From contig NZ_LMPJ01000009.1 of assembly GCF_001424585.1 (NCBI RefSeq), forward strand, positions 244,212 through 308,211: a DNA stretch of 64,000 bases, read 5' to 3'. This document shows, piece by piece, positions 60,670-64,000 of the stretch. Within the stretch, counting starts at the first letter, position 1. Each line of letters starts with the position of its first letter. The translations under genes and the position numbers were made by a program. Below the pieces are notes generated by a model. That model worked only from the letters and a program-made list of their open reading frames with translations, searched no databases and had not been told where the DNA came from. This DNA comes from Chryseobacterium sp. Leaf180. GTDB taxonomy: Bacteria; Bacteroidota; Bacteroidia; Flavobacteriales; Weeksellaceae.

Positions 60670-63513
60670 TTAATGCGCTTCCAGCCAGTTATTTCCCACA
60701 CCCACTTCCACAAGTAGCGGAACCTGCGTTTCAATCGCGGTTTCCATTTCTTTTTTAATTAATGCCATCGCGGTTTCCACTTCATATGCTGGCGATTCAA
60801 ACAACAATTCGTCATGCACCTGAAGCAGCATTTTGGTCTGCAGATTTTGCGCCTGCAGTTCTTTGTCGATTTTTATCATGGCCGCTTTTACAACATCGGC
60901 AGCACTTCCCTGGATCGGTGCATTCACAGCGTTTCTTTCGGCATGCGCACGCACCACAAAATTTCCCGAACTGATATCTTTTAAATGGCGTTTTCTTCCT
61001 AAGATCGTTTCTACATAACCCATTTCACGGGCTCTTTCCACCTGTGAAGCCATGTACGCTTTTAATTTTGGATATGTTTCATAATAAGCTTCAATCATCT
61101 GCTTCGCCTCAGATCTTGATAAACCCGTCTGTTCCGCTAAAGCAAAAGCTCCCTGACCATATAAAATTCCAAAGTTGACCGTTTTTGCCTGTCCGCGCTG
61201 CGTTTTTGAAACTTCTTCCAACGGGATATTAAATAATTTCGCAGCTGTAGAAGCGTGGATATCTTCACCATCCTGAAACGCTTTAATCATATTATCTTCC
61301 CCCGAAATCTCAGCAATCAAACGTAGTTCGATCTGAGAATAATCGGCAGAAATAATCTTTTTTCCTTCGCCTGAAACAAACGCACCACGAATCTGCTGAC
61401 CCCTCAATGTACGGATCGGAATGTTCTGCAAATTTGGGTTCACACTTGCGAGACGGCCTGTCGCAGCCGTTGTCTGCGAGAAATTGGTATGAACACGGTT
61501 GTCATCTTTATCGATCTGCGAGGGCAGCGCGTCAACATACGTCGATTTTAATTTCTGATAGGTTCGATATTCTAATATATGCTGGATAATCTCATGTTTA
61601 GTAGAAAGTTTCTGCAGAATATCTTCAGAAGTCGCGTACTGTCCGGTTTTTGTCTTTTTGGCTTTCGGGTCGAGCTGCATTTTTTCAAACAAGACTTCGC
61701 CCAGCTGTCTTGGCGAATTCATATTAAATTCTTCTCCCGAAATTTCAAATATTTTAGCTTCAAGTTTGCGGAGGTCATTTTCAAGATCAATGCTTTCCTG
61801 CGCGAGCCATTTTTCATCCAAAGAAACTCCTGCCAGTTCCATTTTCGCTAAAACTTCCATTAAAGGCATTTCAATTTTAAAGAAAAGACCTTCGAGATTT
61901 TCTTTTTTAAGCTGAGGTGCAAAAAGCTCGTAAAGCTGGAAAGTCACATCCGCATCTTCAGCAGCGTAATCGGTTTGGGTACGCAGATCTGCATCACGGA
62001 AACTCCCCTGGTTTTTCCCTTTTTTTCCGATAATGGTTTCAATGGAAACCGGTTTGTAACCAAGATACATTTCAGAAAGATAATCCATACCGTGACGGCC
62101 GTCAGGATTCAGAAGATAATGCGCGATCATCGTGTCAAACATCGCTCCTTTCACCGTGATATTATATTGCTGCAGAACTTTATAATCATATTTCAGATTA
62201 TGGGCAATTTTTAAAAGATCTTCTTTTTCAAAAAACGGCCTGAAAATTTCAAGCGTCTGAAGCACTTCACCTTTATCTTCGGAAAGCGGAACGTAATACG
62301 CCAGACCTTTTTTGTAGCTGAAACTCATGCCTACAAGTTCAGCTTCCATTTCATTTAACGATGTAGTTTCGGTATCAAAACAAACCGCACGTTGCTTCAG
62401 TAAATTCTGAACCAAAATATATTGAGCCTTTGGATTGTCGACAAACTGGTACAGATGGTCGGCACTTTCTATCGTCTCGCGCGTAGAATTGGTCTGCTCA
62501 AGTTGTTCATAACTCGCAAAAAGATCAAGCTGACCCACGCTGGCAGCGACTTTTTGCTGCGGTGACTGCATTGATTCTCCAGCAGCTTTTGCAGTTGTCG
62601 CCGTTTCCGAAACCATTTGTGCCGGCGCGAAGGCACGGTAAAGATTGTCGTAAAGCCTTCTGAATTCTATTTCGTCGAAAATTTCTTTTACTTTTTCAAA
62701 ATCGGGATTTTCCAGATCGTACTGCTCTTCATGAAATTCTACCGGCGCATCACAGATAATGGTCGCGAGCTTTTTAGATAATATCCCGCGCTCGGCAGAA
62801 GCTTCCACTTTTTCTTTCAGCTTGCCTTTCAGCTTATCGGTATTGGCCAGAAGATTTTCGATGTTTCCGAATTCCTGCAGAAATTTCATCGCGGTTTTTT
62901 CACCCACGCCCTGCAAACCTGGAATATTATCAGACGCATCGCCCATCATCGCCAGATAGTCAATCACCTGTTTCGGATCTTCGACGCCATATCTCGCTTT
63001 CACCTCCTCTACACCCATAATAGTGACTTCGCCACCTCTGAAACCCGGACGGTACAGTTTGATTTTATCGGTCACCAACTGTGCAAAATCTTTGTCTCCG
63101 CTTACGATAAAACTCGTGTAATTCTGCTTTTCGGCTTTACAGGCAATAGTCCCAATCACATCATCAGCTTCGTATCCTGCAATACCCAAACTCGGAACAT
63201 GCATCGCTTCCAGAATCCTGTGAATATACGGGATCGCAAACGTAATCGCTTCGGGCGTATCGCTCCGGTTGGCTTTGTAATCCGCATAATCATTGGTACG
63301 GATACTCGCCTCTCCTACATCAAAAACTACGGCTAGATGAGTAGGTTTTTCTTTTCTGATCAGCTCAATCATTGAATTCATAAAACCAAAAATCGCTGTC
63401 GTTTCCATACCTGAAGCGGTATATCTCTGGTTTTTGGCCATCGCATGAAATCCTCTGTAAATCATCGCATAAGCGTCTATTAGAAAAAGCCTTTTGTCCT
63501 GTGTTGCGTCCAT
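60670..63513 (-). CDS. polA: DNA polymerase I
   Basis: 947 aa from ATG 63513 (MDATQDKRLFLID). The 5' nuclease domain (about 8-300) has FLIDAYAMIYRGFHAM and GYEADDVIGT. The 3'-5' exonuclease domain keeps its acidic residues (VCFDTETTSLNEMEAELVG, NLKYDYKVL, and YAAEDADVT), so proofreading is likely. The polymerase A motif SADYSQIELRLIAEISGE, motif B with KTVNFGILYGQG, and motif C VHDELLFE are all intact. It is a single-gene unit with a -7-like TATATTTG at 63529-63536. Confidence 0.96.
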   Translation of the reverse strand: MDATQDKRLFLIDAYAMIYRGFHAMAKNQRYTASGMETTAIFGFMNSMIELIRKEKPTHLAVVFDVGEASIRTNDYADYKANRSDTPEAITFAIPYIHRILEAMHVPSLGIAGYEADDVIGTIACKAEKQNYTSFIVSGDKDFAQLVTDKIKLYRPGFRGGEVTIMGVEEVKARYGVEDPKQVIDYLAMMGDASDNIPGLQGVGEKTAMKFLQEFGNIENLLANTDKLKGKLKEKVEASAERGILSKKLATIICDAPVEFHEEQYDLENPDFEKVKEIFDEIEFRRLYDNLYRAFAPAQMVSETATTAKAAGESMQSPQQKVAASVGQLDLFASYEQLEQTNSTRETIESADHLYQFVDNPKAQYILVQNLLKQRAVCFDTETTSLNEMEAELVGMSFSYKKGLAYYVPLSEDKGEVLQTLEIFRPFFEKEDLLKIAHNLKYDYKVLQQYNITVKGAMFDTMIAHYLLNPDGRHGMDYLSEMYLGYKPVSIETIIGKKGKNQGSFRDADLRTQTDYAAEDADVTFQLYELFAPQLKKENLEGLFFKIEMPLMEVLAKMELAGVSLDEKWLAQESIDLENDLRKLEAKIFEISGEEFNMNSPRQLGEVLFEKMQLDPKAKKTKTGQYATSEDILQKLSTKHEIIQHILEYRTYQKLKSTYVDALPSQIDKDDNRVHTNFSQTTAATGRLASVNPNLQNIPIRTLRGQQIRGAFVSGEGKKIISADYSQIELRLIAEISGEDNMIKAFQDGEDIHASTAAKLFNIPLEEVSKTQRGQAKTVNFGILYGQGAFALAEQTGLSRSEAKQMIEAYYETYPKLKAYMASQVERAREMGYVETILGRKRHLKDISSGNFVVRAHAERNAVNAPIQGSAADVVKAAMIKIDKELQAQNLQTKMLLQVHDELLFESPAYEVETAMALIKKEMETAIETQVPLLVEVGVGNNWLEAH

Positions 63514-63733
63514 ATTTTGAATAATGAACAAATATAAGAAAATGGGATCGGTAATTACCGGCAGAACGAAGATAAGCGTAATTTCTTGAGTGAAAATGAA
63601 CTGTGCTAGTTCAGAATTAATTTTAAATTCATTAAAAATTAATCTTAGCTAATGCTGGCCAATTTCCCGAAAATATTCTTTGAAAAATTTAAAACAGATT
63701 GGTTTAAATCTTAACTTTAATAAAAAAACAGGC

Positions 63734-64000
63734 ATGAAAAACAACCAGCAACTGACCGAATTAATGGCGCTTGATTTAGGTTTAAACCTTGACACCAACC
63801 GCCGCCCATTGGCCAAAGACGTTTTTAAATGGCAGGATATGGATCTGCTGCCGCACTCGTCTACCGACACGCTGCTCTGCGAAATTTTTGAATGGAACGG
63901 CAGAAACTGGCGAACCACCAACAATAATCTGATCGGCTACCTTTTCTCCGGCGAGGAAATCGGGAAGGTGAAAAAGCAGATTCAGGAAGTCCCGAAATTT
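63734..64000 (+). CDS. Hypothetical protein, truncated by the window edge (partial)
   Basis: 89 codons are open from ATG 63734 to the window edge, encoding MKNNQQLTELMALDLGLNLD, then a charged part with WQDMDLLPHSSTDTLLCEIFEWNGRNW and a Lys-rich end IGKVKKQIQEVPKF. No signal peptide or family is recognised. Its codon use is normal for the genome. It begins 220 nt upstream of, and divergent from, polA. Confidence 0.6.
   Translation, partial: MKNNQQLTELMALDLGLNLDTNRRPLAKDVFKWQDMDLLPHSSTDTLLCEIFEWNGRNWRTTNNNLIGYLFSGEEIGKVKKQIQEVPKF

Overview
The window looks like chromosomal DNA of a low-GC member of the Bacteroidota, most likely class Flavobacteriia and close to Chryseobacterium (family Weeksellaceae). 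The evidence is a SusC/SusD pair, a protein with a type IX secretion sorting domain, Bacteroidota-restricted families (GSCFA, DUF5683, DUF6438, long LepB, S46 peptidase), genes without Shine-Dalgarno sequences, and promoters of the Bacteroidota type (TTTG, about 17-20 nt, then TAnnTTTG). Genus placement is inference from protein style; no search was run.

Left part (1-14.1 kb, all minus strand). First comes a cassette of HAD hydrolase, DprE2-like SDR, DprE1-like FAD oxidase and UbiA-type phosphoribosyltransferase. Together these match the polyprenyl-phosphoryl-arabinose route known from mycobacteria. Next are an OmpA-like and a lipocalin-like lipoprotein. A compact series parA-parB-DUF5683-dapB-lepB-wbqC-subtilisin follows, with a candidate parS palindrome inside lepB and two inverted perfect DnaA boxes upstream of parA. 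tonB and purA complete this block. Transcription switches strand between purA and hpt near 14.2 kb.

14.3-20.5 kb (plus strand): hpt, adk, obgE, a small outer-membrane barrel, a DUF6438 lipoprotein, a RhlE-type helicase with a structured leader, and a methyltransferase gene broken by a single-base frameshift. 20.5-28 kb (minus strand): tatD, DUF4269, GSCFA, polyprenyl synthetase, a PiT phosphate transporter with its DUF47 partner, and a DeaD-type helicase.

28-37 kb: a DUF2461 gene; a small surface-glycan group (FkbM methyltransferase, flippase, two glycosyltransferases); aspA; a lipoprotein amidase; and five tRNA genes in two transcription units, the second duplicating the tRNA-Pro/tRNA-Arg pair of the first. 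Decayed gene remnants follow at 36.5-37.0 kb.

37-47 kb (minus strand): an SH3-like protein with prmA, an SDR, and then a putative phosphoester-scavenging locus made of susC, susD, a secreted calcineurin-like phosphoesterase and a separate secreted glycerophosphodiesterase. The susC promoter has a good -7 element, no -33 element, and four helically phased TTTTAA repeats, which suggests activator (possibly Pho-type) control.

47-64 kb: ligA, an LRR protein with a type IX sorting domain, mgtC-like, a DPP11-type S46 peptidase, an M16 peptidase, a row of small accessory genes (YdeI-like, DUF4256, orphan Imm22-like), polA and a truncated gene at the right edge. The most noteworthy items are the arabinose-lipid cassette, which carries alanine in place of the benzothiazinone-target cysteine; the phased boxes upstream of the phosphoester locus; and the DnaA-box/parS/parAB neighbourhood, which may mark an origin-proximal region.
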